Below are positions 19,779 through 31,338 of a stretch of DNA of 64,000 bases, piece after piece. The notes beneath the pieces are model-generated. The model saw only the letters and a program-made list of their open reading frames with translations, was not told the DNA's origin and did no database searches. The number at the start of each line of letters is the position of its first letter. The first letter of the stretch is position 1. Position numbers and translations under genes: made by a program. This DNA comes from Labyrinthula sp. Ha (Eukaryota > Sar > Bigyra > Labyrinthulida > Labyrinthulaceae), in NCBI GenBank assembly GCA_015227615.1, contig JAALGZ010000002.1:124001-188000 (forward strand), given 5' to 3'.

Positions 19779-22700
19779 CGCTCAGTTTTCTGTAGTAATG
19801 CACCACAGAAATAACATTCCCACTATTTCTACGATATAATTTTTATTTCTAACAGCATTTCACCTTTTATAACTCTACATTGAGTAGAATAATAAGGCAT
19901 TTATATTTAGAAGCGTTTTTTTCGCTAGAGAGGAAATAAATCATATTTTATTCTCATTTTGGACTTTCAGAATACAAACATATATATCCCAGGTGAGAGT
20001 AAAGCTTCCTATGGTTCTTCGAAATGTATTCTATTCTCTTGGATAGTTTTTTTAGAGAAAACATTAGAATGGTTTATTATATTAACTATATATGTCAACA
20101 AATAATAGAAGGGAACTTTCCAAGAACTATCGTTCAACCTCATTGTGTCTTTAAACTCCATGTTCCATAGAATAACAAAAAATAGGAAAGATGAATGTAT
20201 TAAATGGAAGCAAAAATTTATCATAAACCAGCTAAGTATGTAATTCAATAATTATTATTAATAATTATTCTTATTTTTTTAAACAATTAGTACAAATAGA
20301 GCTAATGTCATAGCTATGATGCCAACTGCTAAAAAAAGCAACTCCCATTTATTATTAAAATCGGATACTATAGAGTAAGGCTATATCGGGATTCCAAATG
20401 TAATAATTTAAACCATCATAGCTTAGCCAGGATATCCAGTATTTATACTCTACAGACGATATACAATGGGCAATGCACGCCACGATTTTAGTATTGGATA
20501 GAATTCTGCTTACAGAAGTTTCGAACCCATTAGACAGTTGATTGGCTTGCAGTAGCCTTACTAAATACCAAATTTGATATTACTTTCTTTTGGATACAGG
20601 AATATTTATAATAACCCATATAGTGTAAGTTGACTGTGAAAATGCTACGTGATAAGACTTTTGGCACTAGCAGCCATAAGCTCTTGATACGTCTTTTTCG
20701 TAGTTAGAAAGCCACTGGAAGAACCCATTTAATAGCCAAGGTTACAAAAATATCCCCTAAAAATAGGCTATAACCATTAAATTGCAAATTCTAAGCTATA
20801 ATTAGATATTCTTTTCTGTAATAAAAACAGCTGTATCTGTAATTAATTTCTATACAGGTTCGAAGAGACAGACCTAATTGTTGCAGTGTTTTGTTACGGG
20901 AGAAATCTTAAGGATACTTATTATACTCAATAGAGTAAAATAAAAAACCTTGACTAATAACAAAAAATTAGATAATAAATCAATAAGAATGATCAGTAAA
21001 CTTAGTATGCATGTAAAGCAAAAACCAATGCATGTGTCCCCAGCAAATGAGCTATCAACTTTGGTCTACTCGGATCATATCTCTTCCAAAATTTCACCTC
21101 GAGTTCGGAACCCTACATATTAAACACACATCCATAGGTTTCTACTAAAGAGAAGTAAATTGGACAACAATGGATGAGTTAATTATAATGTATTCTCTAG
21201 ATAATGGCAAATAAAGGCTCTTAAGCAGTATCATAGCTTGAATTATAGTATTTCCTACATATTTTTTATTTAATACTACACAAAGCTCGATAACAATTTC
21301 TAAAGAAAATTTCCCTATCAGCACAGGGTTTCTCCACAGGGAACAGTTTATTTTTTGGAAAATGGTGGGAAAACTTGACATGGGTCTTTTAGAACGATAA
21401 AACCTAAAGTATATTCTAATGCTAAGTAAGCATAAAGACAAACGAATATTCCATGAACAATCGAGGAACTGTGATAATAATTATTTGTATTCCATGGCTT
21501 TGATTATAGTCTCAAGTGTATGTACCGATTGTTGGCTAATTAAATCTCCAGGGCAAAGTTCTATATCAGAATCATATTTTAAACGATCTAAATATCTCAC
21601 TATCCTAATCCATTAATCATGAATAGTTTCGTGTATAAAATCTAGTACCAATAAGGAAAATACCTATATTGAATCTTGCTTTTAATAATAATCTAAGAGT
21701 TCTCTAGACCAACGTTAAACTTATCTAGGTATTTAGTTTCTTAGTACAGTGTCAATATTTTGAGTTGTGTTCAAGATGGTGACATTTCTTTGACTGAAAA
21801 AAAAAGATTAATTTAAAAACTAAACAGGTTTTTATAGCTCCTTCCTCACTTATACATGAAGCGAAACTTTTGTATGAAAAAATATCCAAGGTGTCTAGCT
21901 GCGGTTTGGAAGAAGGTGGGTTCATTTATATTCAACATGTGCTGCCATCAAATTTGATAAATTCAGAAATATTTATTGGAAATTTTTTTTATTGTGTTTA
22001 TCAATAATAAAAACCTTAGTTTTGATCTTCTAAAATAATTTTGATTTTATCTTGATTATCAATTCAGTGTCAATAAGTAAGTATAATATATTCCTCTACA
22101 TTAAATGTCGTGAAAAAGAAAAATATCCGGAAAAATTATTGGATATACTATGATGAAACGAAACTCAACCACATCCACAAATAAAGACAAACTCTACGAA
22201 AACACTACAAGAGATGCTATACCAGGTACAGTCAATAACACATGACCCATTACTGTTGAAAGAAAACAGAAAAGTATTTCTTGGGCTCCCAAAGTTTTTT
22301 CATCAGTGGCTTTTCTCAACCAAATTTTAACATACATTACGAGGAAAAAAAATTGTACATGGATTATTAGCTCGATTAGAGTCTAAGGGTAGTTTTATAG
22401 AAGTAAATCTGTTCAACATCCCCATTGACATAAACTTCAATGTTTTAGTGAGAGTTGAAATATATATATAAATATATATTTTATTAGTGACCTAAAACTC
22501 TATCAAGAAGAAAATATCCAACCCACAACATGTTCGATTTAAAATTTTATCAAACAGATGGCTTCTCAGTAAGTATTAGTACATATTTGATATTCGCCGT
22601 CAGGAATTCATCTAACGGGTTCATCAGTCGAGATCTACCTTGAGACAATGGCCCACCTTTAAAGATTAAGGGCATCAAGATTGGCTTCCCAAGAACTGGA

Positions 22701-25700
22701 AATATTTATATTTTATTTTCACATGAGCTCTACTAAAAAAGCATCTTTTCAACTGAATTTGTTTTTTTGTTGCTTCGATCATATGTGAAAATTTTAAGGT
22801 CCCAATACAAGAGCATGCCAGCTTTTACTGAATTCTCACTATTAAGTTATATCCAATAAGTCGATTGTAAATGTCAAACTATAAAATATCTAGTAACGAT
22901 CTTGGTCGTATTAGTTGAAACACAAGAGAATGTTATAATGATCCAGCCTTAAGATTCACCATTATGGCCGTGCTATGGTTCCATCTCCTTATGCACAAAG
23001 ATCATAATTAAAGATTTACAATTTCTGGGCTGTAATTTTATTTCCTATTTAAAAGACTTATTTCTGATATTTAGGCAAATCAAGTTGAGCATGTTTTCAT
23101 CATACTGAAACAAGATATTTTAGTAAATCTAATATCCATGACTCTGTAAATGAACATCACTTAATTTGGTTTGCTTTGACATAGAGGTCTCCTATTTTCA
23201 ACTTGCTTGTTCTGAGAATCATGGCTGTTTTTTTAGACCGTTCAATGTTATAATTGCAATTATAGAGGAGTTTCTTATTATATGCTTAAATTATGTGGAC
23301 AATCGTTAACGCAGAGGTAGCATTGTTGGCTTGCCTTTATTGGAAATCTGCGGCACTAACAGTATTGGAAAAATACTTTGCTGCTGAATGCAATGTCAAA
23401 GCGTATTCACACCTCGCTTATCAGCATCTTATTTCTCATTACCTGCTATAGTTAACCCAGATAGGAGTATATGCCACTTAATCTCGCACTCGTTTTGATA
23501 CAAAGTGTAAGAATTAGATTGATACAAAAATGCAAGATATACAACAGAAGAGTATGACCTTCATGCAAGAGCATGCTGCATGTAATAGCCGTATATCTTT
23601 TCTTTTTAGTTCTACTTGATAACAAGATGGTCGCATCATTTCAATTAATTGTGTTCATTAGTTTGCAACCTGTATATGCCTCAACCATAATTCTGATCGA
23701 TGGCTATCATGACAAATTACTCGATAAACAAGACAAAAGAATTCATATGAGCACATACCATACTGGAAACATCGTTTGTCATACTCATATAGCTACGCAC
23801 TCTGTCCTTTTTATATATAGCGCATAGATTGTTTTTTGACATGAAAATGGGTCAAAGGAGTTTTATGGATTAAAATCATGAAAACTTTTTCAAATACCAA
23901 GTATACTAAATCTTATCATTTTTGTATTGATTAACAGTACATACTCACAAGTAAGCATTTTGCTATTCAGGTATCATTGTTGATTAAACAAATACTGCTA
24001 AAGGGTTTCACTAACTCTAGCATCAATTCATACCAGTACAAACCTAGTTCAATAATTATTCCCATTCCTTGATAAATGACCAATACGTGAAGGAAAATTC
24101 TTTTCCTTCTGAATTATGAATTTGAGTCTAAAGGATCTAATAAACTTTTTATTTTTCATCATGGTTTAGTTCAATTATTTTTATAGCAATGAATTAACTG
24201 GTAAATTTAAATTTTCAAAAGAGATCTAGCTCAGATTAATTTTCTTGCCGTCAGGTTCATGGTCTCATTATTCCCCTATCTGAAGTGATCTGTATCAATA
24301 TAATCTAGGAAGTTACTTAACTTTAAGGCATGTGTGATTTGGTGACTTACAATAGTATTCATCCATGTGGAAACTTCCCTAACCCTGATTTCATAAAATG
24401 CGACAGAATAAGTTGAAGAGTAAAACCAAGTATTTTTTTGCTTCTTTCCTTTTTCTTTGCTTTCTGGAACCAATATTTTCTTCCTATATATAGAGTAAAT
24501 GAACTTGAATTCTCTTGTCGTCAAGATATAGGACAAGTCTGACATTTTTCTCGTGCCTGCATTGAGTGCATCTTAATTAAAGTAAGACTGTAAAACAAGC
24601 TTGGATACCTTCTGCTCTAATCTTTGCCTGTTTCTTAATTTCTTTTTAGGTATATTTTTCAATTTCCTTTCTCATATTTTCTTTTTCATTGTCATTAGAA
24701 TTAATTCCGTGGAAATTGGGTTCATATATACTATGAAAAGTAAGTTCATTGATGGAGATTTTTGTAGAAGAAGCTCTAGTGTGAATGAGAGCTTGGAAGA
24801 GGATATTCAGGTATATCGAGTTCTTGTTTTTTCTTTAAATTCATGGTTGTTAACTAGGATGTTATTATGTCTACTGTTATGGTCTTCAGTTGCTCCAGGA
24901 TCAATCTTTCTTAAACCACTCTCACAACAGAAAGGTAAGCGCTTTTCTGTATTTCTATCTTTTATCATACTTTTAACTTGTTTGAGAATTTTAAGATCTT
25001 CCAAGGTAATTTCTATTTGATTGTTTGCGCATAAAAACTTCTCTTATCCTATTATGTAAAGCCTGATTTTTTTTCTAACTCAAGGAATGAGAGTTTAAGT
25101 TTCAAAAGAATATGAGACAGATATAGGAATGATAGAATATGATATTAGTGGTGGTCTAGCAGCTACACTTGTGATTGGTATCTATTTGGCAGGGAAACTT
25201 TCTTAAGCTCTTGCACATGTTGATGCTAAGATAGCGGGCTAAAACTAGAGTATAAAAAGAGGTATAAATCCATAAAGAAGAGAAAGTAATAATCTCGGTG
25301 TTGCTTTTGTAGTACACTTAATTAAGGTTTTATGCAAGAGATGAGTAACAGGTCTTTGATATTTTGTTAATGGTTCTAATTGTGTTGATATAATTTTCCT
25401 GCTTCAGATCTAAATAAAACTAAAAAGTGTAAAATTTGAAATTCGGTCATGGTATATGCTGGCTAATATGTTAGTTCTAACATCTTGCATCCAGTACTAT
25501 ACTATTAAATGTAAACTAATTGTTTTCATCTACAGTGGGTGCAATCCTACCCTAATAGAATCTATTGTTTTTGCCAAATTTGGCAAACTTAAGGTATTAT
25601 TCTTGTTATTTAACTAGCTTTACATTCTGTACGCATTCAGAAATATAAAACCATTTGATTAAGGTTTCTGTCATTTTGCATCATTACCATACCTTATAAT

Positions 25701-25880
25701 TCTTATTCATTACCAAACCACACGCGAGAGGTGTTAAGATGAGTGAAAAAATAGCCATAAAAACATTTCCTCTCCTTTGACAAATAACCAAGAAAAAAGT
25801 GAAACAGAATGATGCTTTAGGCTACAAAGGAGTACAAGCAATAATACTTGCTTTGCAAGGCTAAAAGTCTAAGACTCCAC
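19779..25880. other. Gene desert with a possible multi-exon gene near 24.7-25.2 kb
   Basis: No confirmed gene. A diverged AT-rich repeat segment lies at about 21945-22085, and an AT-rich simple stretch near 22459-22482. At 24733-25206 a chain of short open segments joined by GT-AG sites can be drawn (see findings) but is unproven. ORFs at 24276-24545 (minus) and 24601-25020 (plus, TTG start) have no recognisable domain. Confidence 0.5.
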
Positions 25881-27674
25881 TTATTTGACAACTAAAGTAA
25901 ATCCTTCGTCAAATGATTTGAGCTCATCTGATAGTTGATGAGTTACCTCTTCTAACCATGAAGCATCATTACCCTGTACTGAATTAAAACCAATAATTGT
26001 TTCTTCTCGTATAAAAATATTAACTACTCTTCTTGCTCCAAACATAAATCTAGAAAATGTTTTGAAAATAAGAGACTCTGATATATTAGCTTCCTTCTGA
26101 AACATAGTTACCACCTGTACAAAAATTGAAACTCTAACGGGAGCATCAAAAACGAAGTCTATCGTACTCGAGGTAGATGGTTTTATTTTTGTGCCACCAT
26201 GAGTAGGAAGCAACTCAGGAAGAATGTAAGTATCTTCTTCATCTTGTACTGGTATTAGTATCAAAGTCTTCAAAGCGAGCTGTAAAACATAGTTACGCTC
26301 TTTGTCTGTATAGTTCTTCAAAAGAATATTAAAAAGCTCTTTATTTAGTTTTCCAGTACGTACGTATTTTCTGTACAAACTAAATTTATTGCTTGGCATA
26401 CGAAATGCAAGTTCATGATGACTAGGGTCTCTAATAAACTTACCTATGGCTTCCGCTAGATAAGAAGGTGCAAGAAAAACAAAGTTTTCGCTCTCTTCTA
26501 AATCAAGGGAAGAAAAATAACTTATTAAACCCGCTTCTGAGAAAATATCGAGCATCTCCACAATATCACAAGCTTCAAAACCTGATGAGACCGCTTTTTG
26601 TTCAAACTGCTTTAATGTCATTATGCTACTTTGTTCTCTACAATGATCAAGAAAAAGTAGCCTTGCTGTTTTAGTTGCAAAACTAAGAATTTTATTCCTT
26701 TTCAGATCAGCTTCTCCTGATACAATACTGATAACTTGTTCCTTAATTTTCCTAATCCCTAACGAATTTCCTCCTTCTGAATTTTCAACAGGGAAGAATT
26801 TTTTGTCACTATTTTCTAATACTCTTAGTCTCGAAAAGAAACTTTCAAGCAAGGTTGATATTCTAGTATTCAAGTCTTCTAAATTATAATCCTCAGGATT
26901 TTTTCTTTGGTATCTATCAAGTTACGTCCCAATCAAAATAACCGGTGCTTTAGATGCATTTCTTAAAATACTTTCGCACCAAAATTTTATCCTGTCCAAA
27001 TCATTTTTTGAAAGTTTCGACATATTGAAAACTACAAAATAAAGTGCATTTTCGTTCATAAAAATATGGTGAACAGATGAAAATATTTGTTGCCCAGCAA
27101 AATCATACACACGAAAGTAAACATCATTTGTAGAAAAGCCATACTGATCTTTCTTCATACCCTCTACAAACTGCTTATCAGAGACTGTTCTTAATAGTAA
27201 TTCCTGTTCAAACTCTAGTTCATACTTTGTTTCAACCTCTTTCTTAGGATCAAAGTTGTAGTAAACTGTTTTAGGGAGACTGTTCTTAACCCTTTGAATA
27301 CTGAGTTCATATCTAGAGAGTGAGTTCCATGTATATTTATTCTGTTCTATAGAAAAAATATCAATGTCATTAAGAACTAAAGTTGAGTCATTTTGCAGCA
27401 TAAAACGTCTATTGAATAAGCTTCTGATAGTAGAAGTTTTTCCAACTCGACCATCGCCCATGAACAAAACTGGGCATTCACTCAAGAAAACCTCTTTATC
27501 GTAATTATCTCTTAACTTTCGTTTTACATATTCTTTCAATCTCCCCTGTAACAGTTTATACTGACTTTTATTTTTTTCTGTTATTTCAAAAAGCATCAGC
27601 GAAGGATGATTTCCAACCAAGACTTCAATTTCATTAAGATCTTCTTCATTAACCTCTCTTAAACCCAAGCGCAA
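25881..27674 (-). pseudogene. LRR-Roc-COR (Roco) gene with in-frame stop in Roc G4 motif
   Basis: Roco proteins are large GTPases with a Ras-like Roc domain followed by a COR dimerisation domain, often after leucine-rich repeats. Here the frame opens with a ribonuclease-inhibitor-like LRR segment. The P-loop GDGRVGKTS and the G3 motif DFAGQQ follow. The Roc G4 motif, normally THxD, reads GT-stop-LD because of TAA at 26922-26924. The same frame then continues without interruption for 346 more codons through a COR-like region and ends at 25881. The GT at the stop does not give a frame-preserving intron with the obvious downstream AG. The frame's start near 27674 is TTG, and a branch-like TACTAAT plus TTTTAG acceptor lies just upstream, so the 5' part is missing or spliced. 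No kinase domain follows. Likely a pseudogene; a recoded gene or sequence error is possible. Confidence 0.8.
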
Positions 27675-28155
27675 ACTAAAAGTAAATCTTTGTCAAATTA
27701 GTACATAAATTTCAACAAAAATTTTAAATTAGACAAACAAGCCTTTGTCAATTTAATAATTTTTCCTTTTTTCTTTGTTAACTTGTCTTCTTTAATACTA
27801 AATGATCAAATAAACAAGAAAGAATACAAGATATCAATTACATTCTTCATGTTTGATGTGTTTTTCAAAAGCTTTTCAATGAACCTTAAGCTTAGGTTGT
27901 TGTTATTCATTCTAATATGATTGAAACACAGTATTCTTACTTTATTGTGTTGAGTTCTTTTCCCCTTAGAAATTGTAGGAGAGGTTCAACTTCCGGTAGA
28001 TGACAACTTACAAAACTAGGCGATAAGGCAAGGAAAGAAATTTACCGAACTGAACCAATAAATAAATTTTCCTTTATATTTGCTAATGAAGTAAAATTTT
28101 GTTCATTGAAATGACATGAAGTAAAACTAAAGGTAAACCAAAGGCAGCAAGTACA

Positions 28156-28400
28156 TCACTCTTCCAACATTTGGAAGTTTTTCAAGCAAACGTGCGAAAT
28201 ATTTTCCAATAGAATAAAAAGGACAGTTTCTGAACCTAGAAATAAAACATTTAATTCTTTATACCTCAATATCTCAACCTCTTTGTTTATTTCCAACTGT
28301 TTCACAAAAAGTCTTGCTTCTTGCTTAAACCTTTCCACCTCACAAGGCTGATTCTTCTCATCATATGACCTATTGTAAGAAATTAATTAAAATTAAACCA
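28156..28400 (-). other. Possible LRR exon or remnant upstream of Roco gene
   Basis: An open stretch in the same orientation as the Roco gene, with no ATG, opening just after an AATAG acceptor-like site and ending at TGA. It encodes a charged helix (EVERFKQEARLFVKQLE) and then Leu-rich sequence (LNVLFLG, LENISHVCLKNFQMLEE) that could be a degenerate leucine-rich repeat or a broken P-loop start. Codons look coding-like. It may be an upstream exon of the broken Roco gene; the link is speculative. Confidence 0.3.
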
Positions 28401-29501
28401 TTGCAATTCAAACTTATCTTTTCTATTTCTATTTTGAAATTGTTGTTTGATTGAAAGTATTTTAACGGGCATTTTTCTATTTAGTTTTGATTTGAGAGAT
28501 GGGATTAATTTAATTTTACGTATCATAAACAATGCACCTTGGGTAGATTAATGAATAGTGGTTAAGAATACAGTTGATTAATTAATTCGCCCTTACAAAA
28601 GAGGACTTTTACAAGTATTTTGACTTCGCTTTCTTGCGAAGACGAAAGATTATACAGCCAATGTAAATATTGCCCAATTCTAGTTCTTTTGAACTACCTA
28701 TTTTTTGGTTCTTTTGTGTTTTTTTTCTAAAACATGGTCATTGTATTTCGTGTTCTTGTTGGCTGTACTTTTACAGTATAGAACGTATTTTAAGGGTAAG
28801 AAACAGCCATAAGTTCCTCACCGCTGTGTGTTCCACCCTTCTCAGGTTCGCACATTTTTCAAACACCTTCTCTAAGTTCTGCTGTTTGCAATTGGTGAAA
28901 TTAGATCGAAGGTTTTAACAAGTTCCTCTTCAACAAGATGGAAGCATTTTCTTGTACAGTTGTTTCTGTCAAGGTCCGTCAAAAGACGTGAAGTACATAC
29001 ATTGTAACCTCGTCCATTAACCATAATTATTCATATTTAGTTTCTGCAAAGATAATATCACTTTGTCTATGCCCCTATAGACATTCAAGTTTTCAACCGG
29101 CTTACTAGACACGTTCACTAGAAAATAGAGAAAAGTTTGAGTACTTGTTACTACTCTTATAGAACTGGTTTGATACTTCTGATTGCAGTGTCGCTCTTTC
29201 TGTTATAGAGCAGTAAAGAGCAAATCTTAGAATTAGTTCATGAGTCTTCTAGTAATTGGATTACAAGTTAACGTGAGGACAATTTTTTTTCAGCTGTTCA
29301 ACAACAACGCAAATGTAAGTACGAAACATTATTAAAGGTGTTTTACTCCTGGCTTTAAGAGGTTAAAACTAAAACTAAACTTCATCATCTCCACGTGCGT
29401 GTGGAAGACGCCACCTAATGAGTTGAATCTCTCGGATTGTGAACTTGTAGTTAAAGCACGCTGTTTTTGGACCATAAAAAAACTAATAAAAAAGAATAAA
29501 A
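28401..29501. other. Intergenic, nothing recognised
   Basis: About 1.1 kb between the Roco remnant and the 3' end of NMD3. AT-rich, with no supported ORF, RNA gene or repeat. The plus-strand ORF at 28670-28918 is Phe/Cys-rich and looks like a chance frame. Confidence 0.6.
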
Positions 29502-30662
29502 TCATTTTCGTTTCAGGAGTACAATATCTGGTAAAGATTCCTTCTTCATGTTGTGAAGAATTTCGCTTGAAAAATTGACATCTGTCAGATCATAGCCTAA
29601 CAAAGTCGTTCCTTCCTCTACCTTTCCCTGTAAATGACTCTTTACAAAGAATCGTGTGTCATTTACCCCCAAATCACTCTCCCGTGCTACCTCTAGAATT
29701 CCAGTCTCAGTGCCATCAAGAACCATAAAACTTGTAGTATCCTTGACAGTGAATAGGGTTTCAACATTGACTAAGTCTGAACTATTTAAACTGATTTGAT
29801 CACCATTCTTGGGATTTATAATCTTCACTGAAGAAGCAACTGCATCCACTAATCCAAGAGCAAAGTTTCCTCTATTCTTTGTTTTCTTCGGAAGAAAAAC
29901 AAGGTCAAACCTACATACTGGAGAAACAGTCAACAGAATAGTGTATTTATATCGAACAATGTTACTTTTCACATCAGTTCCAGTAAGCTTCTTAGATTCA
30001 GTTTTCTTCAAGACGGGTGTAGACGAGTTCAGTTTTTCTACTAGTTTTTGAGCTGAGTGTCGATTGGCAAAATAAAAATCTAAGCCATTCTTCTTTTGCT
30101 CTATATTAAGTATAGAAGCAAGTATAGGATCTTTCCCCAAATCGGACTCGAATCGGAGGAGAGTTTTCTTATGCACTGCATTCTGACGGACTTGAACTAT
30201 TGTGTTCCAGACTTGATCAGTATTTTCTTTTTGACAATCAGAACACATTTTATGATTCACCACAAACTCTACTTCAACGTCTTGTTTTATTTTTACTCCA
30301 TTGAGTTCTGGAAACTCCTTCTCCAGAACAAGTTTGACTTTGACACGCCGTGAATGCGGCTCTGTATAAATAAATCTGGCATCCAACAACACAAGACCAT
30401 TCTTGTTTGATTTTTTTAGTCCATTTATACTTTTTAAACACATTGAAAGAAGTTGCGGTGATTCCAGTTCCACATTTTCATACCTTTGGTTGAAAGGGGC
30501 TGCTAGGCGCCCACAAGTCTTGCATAGATTTAACGCGTTGCTTGTTTGGATGTTGTGATTTAAATCATACTGTTGCCTCATGCATGCTATGCACATATTC
30601 GCTTCATTTGGTGTTATCTGAACTCCGCACGTACAACAAGGAATTGTATTCATCACTTGCAT
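29502..30662 (-). CDS. NMD3: NMD3, 60S ribosomal subunit export adaptor (short form)
   Basis: NMD3 binds the joining face of the pre-60S subunit and links it to the CRM1 exportin. The N-terminal zinc-binding region is well conserved: CCTCG (9-13), MCIACMRQQYD (23-33) and LCKTCGR (46-52), with a later CSDCQ. The central segment includes SPQLLSMCLK and LVLLDARFIYTEPHSRR, typical of NMD3. At 386 aa it is more than 100 residues shorter than human or yeast NMD3. It appears to lack the C-terminal region that carries the export and import signals there. The ATG gives the classic opening before the first zinc motif. It diverges from frataxin with a 134-bp intergenic region, implying a shared promoter. 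Confidence 0.93.
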   Translation of the reverse strand: MQVMNTIPCCTCGVQITPNEANMCIACMRQQYDLNHNIQTSNALNLCKTCGRLAAPFNQRYENVELESPQLLSMCLKSINGLKKSNKNGLVLLDARFIYTEPHSRRVKVKLVLEKEFPELNGVKIKQDVEVEFVVNHKMCSDCQKENTDQVWNTIVQVRQNAVHKKTLLRFESDLGKDPILASILNIEQKKNGLDFYFANRHSAQKLVEKLNSSTPVLKKTESKKLTGTDVKSNIVRYKYTILLTVSPVCRFDLVFLPKKTKNRGNFALGLVDAVASSVKIINPKNGDQISLNSSDLVNVETLFTVKDTTSFMVLDGTETGILEVARESDLGVNDTRFFVKSHLQGKVEEGTTLLGYDLTDVNFSSEILHNMKKESLPDIVLLKRK

Positions 30663-30796
30663 TTTCTCTTCCGTTTTGATTCTTAAACGGATAATTTGTT
30701 TTCACGTAGAAAGTTACCAGAATTTTCTATTTAGTAAACAAAATAGGGCATTACTGCAAGTAAATACTCGAGAAAAGATTGGTAAAACGAAACCAA
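30663..30796. promoter_or_regulatory. Shared divergent promoter of NMD3 and frataxin
   Basis: 134 bp between two divergent ATGs must hold both promoters. No strong TATA box or CCAAT pair is evident, and TAAACGG/GTAAAC-type AT-rich strings are the only notable sequence. Assigned by position. Confidence 0.4.
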
Positions 30797-31303
30797 ATGA
30801 ATGGAATGTTATTCTACACAGCGCGACAGGCTGTACGGTTAACTAGACAGGCCAAATATTTAGAAATAACAATGCATGGTAAAAATTATTCAAAACTACT
30901 GAACTGTCGCTCAATAATGTCCAAAAGGTCAAGAGCCTTGAACCGCACTAGAGGGTTATCAACATCGATTGATGAGGCAGAGTTTCACGATATATCAGAT
31001 AGGTATCTGGAGGATTTAGAGCTCGCTTTTGAAGATCTTGAAACTATGATCTCATCTGATTTTGACCTAACCAACTCGCAAGGAGTACTAACCTTGCAGC
31101 TTGGATCTGACATTTTTGTCATAAACAAGCAAACCCCGAACCGACAAATATGGGTATCTTCACCATTATCTGGACCACTAAGGTTTAATTACAATTCAGG
31201 TAATGGATTTTGGGAGGATTCAAGGAAACAGGAGAGACTTGAAAACATCTTAGAAAAAGATATTAGTGCACTGACCAATTTGGACTATGTTGTGTCCGTA
31301 TAG
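30797..31303 (+). CDS. Frataxin, mitochondrial iron-sulfur assembly factor
   Basis: Frataxin stimulates cysteine desulfurase activity in mitochondrial Fe-S cluster assembly. From the first in-frame ATG (168 aa) there is an Arg-rich N-terminus with few acidic residues, consistent with a mitochondrial targeting peptide up to about residue 55 (TRGLSTS). The acidic helix 60-90 (FHDISDRYLEDLE) corresponds to the iron-binding ridge. The signature FVINKQTPNRQIWVSS at 107-122, then SGPLRF, is diagnostic. A longer frame starts at TTG 30779, but ATG 30797 is preferred. EMC2 begins 35 bp downstream on the same strand, so the two may share a transcript or have very short UTRs. Confidence 0.95.
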   Translation: MNGMLFYTARQAVRLTRQAKYLEITMHGKNYSKLLNCRSIMSKRSRALNRTRGLSTSIDEAEFHDISDRYLEDLELAFEDLETMISSDFDLTNSQGVLTLQLGSDIFVINKQTPNRQIWVSSPLSGPLRFNYNSGNGFWEDSRKQERLENILEKDISALTNLDYVVSV

Positions 31304-31338
31304 GAAAAACTTTTATTTTGGGAAATTTAAGATTTAAA

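Noticed and set aside
20500-20540. GTTTCGAACCC-like string suggesting a tRNA T-loop
   Set aside because: No complementary T-stem, acceptor stem or anticodon arm could be drawn around it.
24276-24545. 89-codon minus-strand ORF with ATG
   Set aside because: No domain; opposite strand to the candidate spliced gene; composition compatible with chance.
26874-26926. GT-AG intron that would remove the Roco stop codon
   Set aside because: Joining GGGAC to the sequence after TTTAG changes the reading frame, while the uninterrupted frame through the stop is preserved on both sides. A 12-nt alternative would be too short for known spliceosomal introns of this kind.
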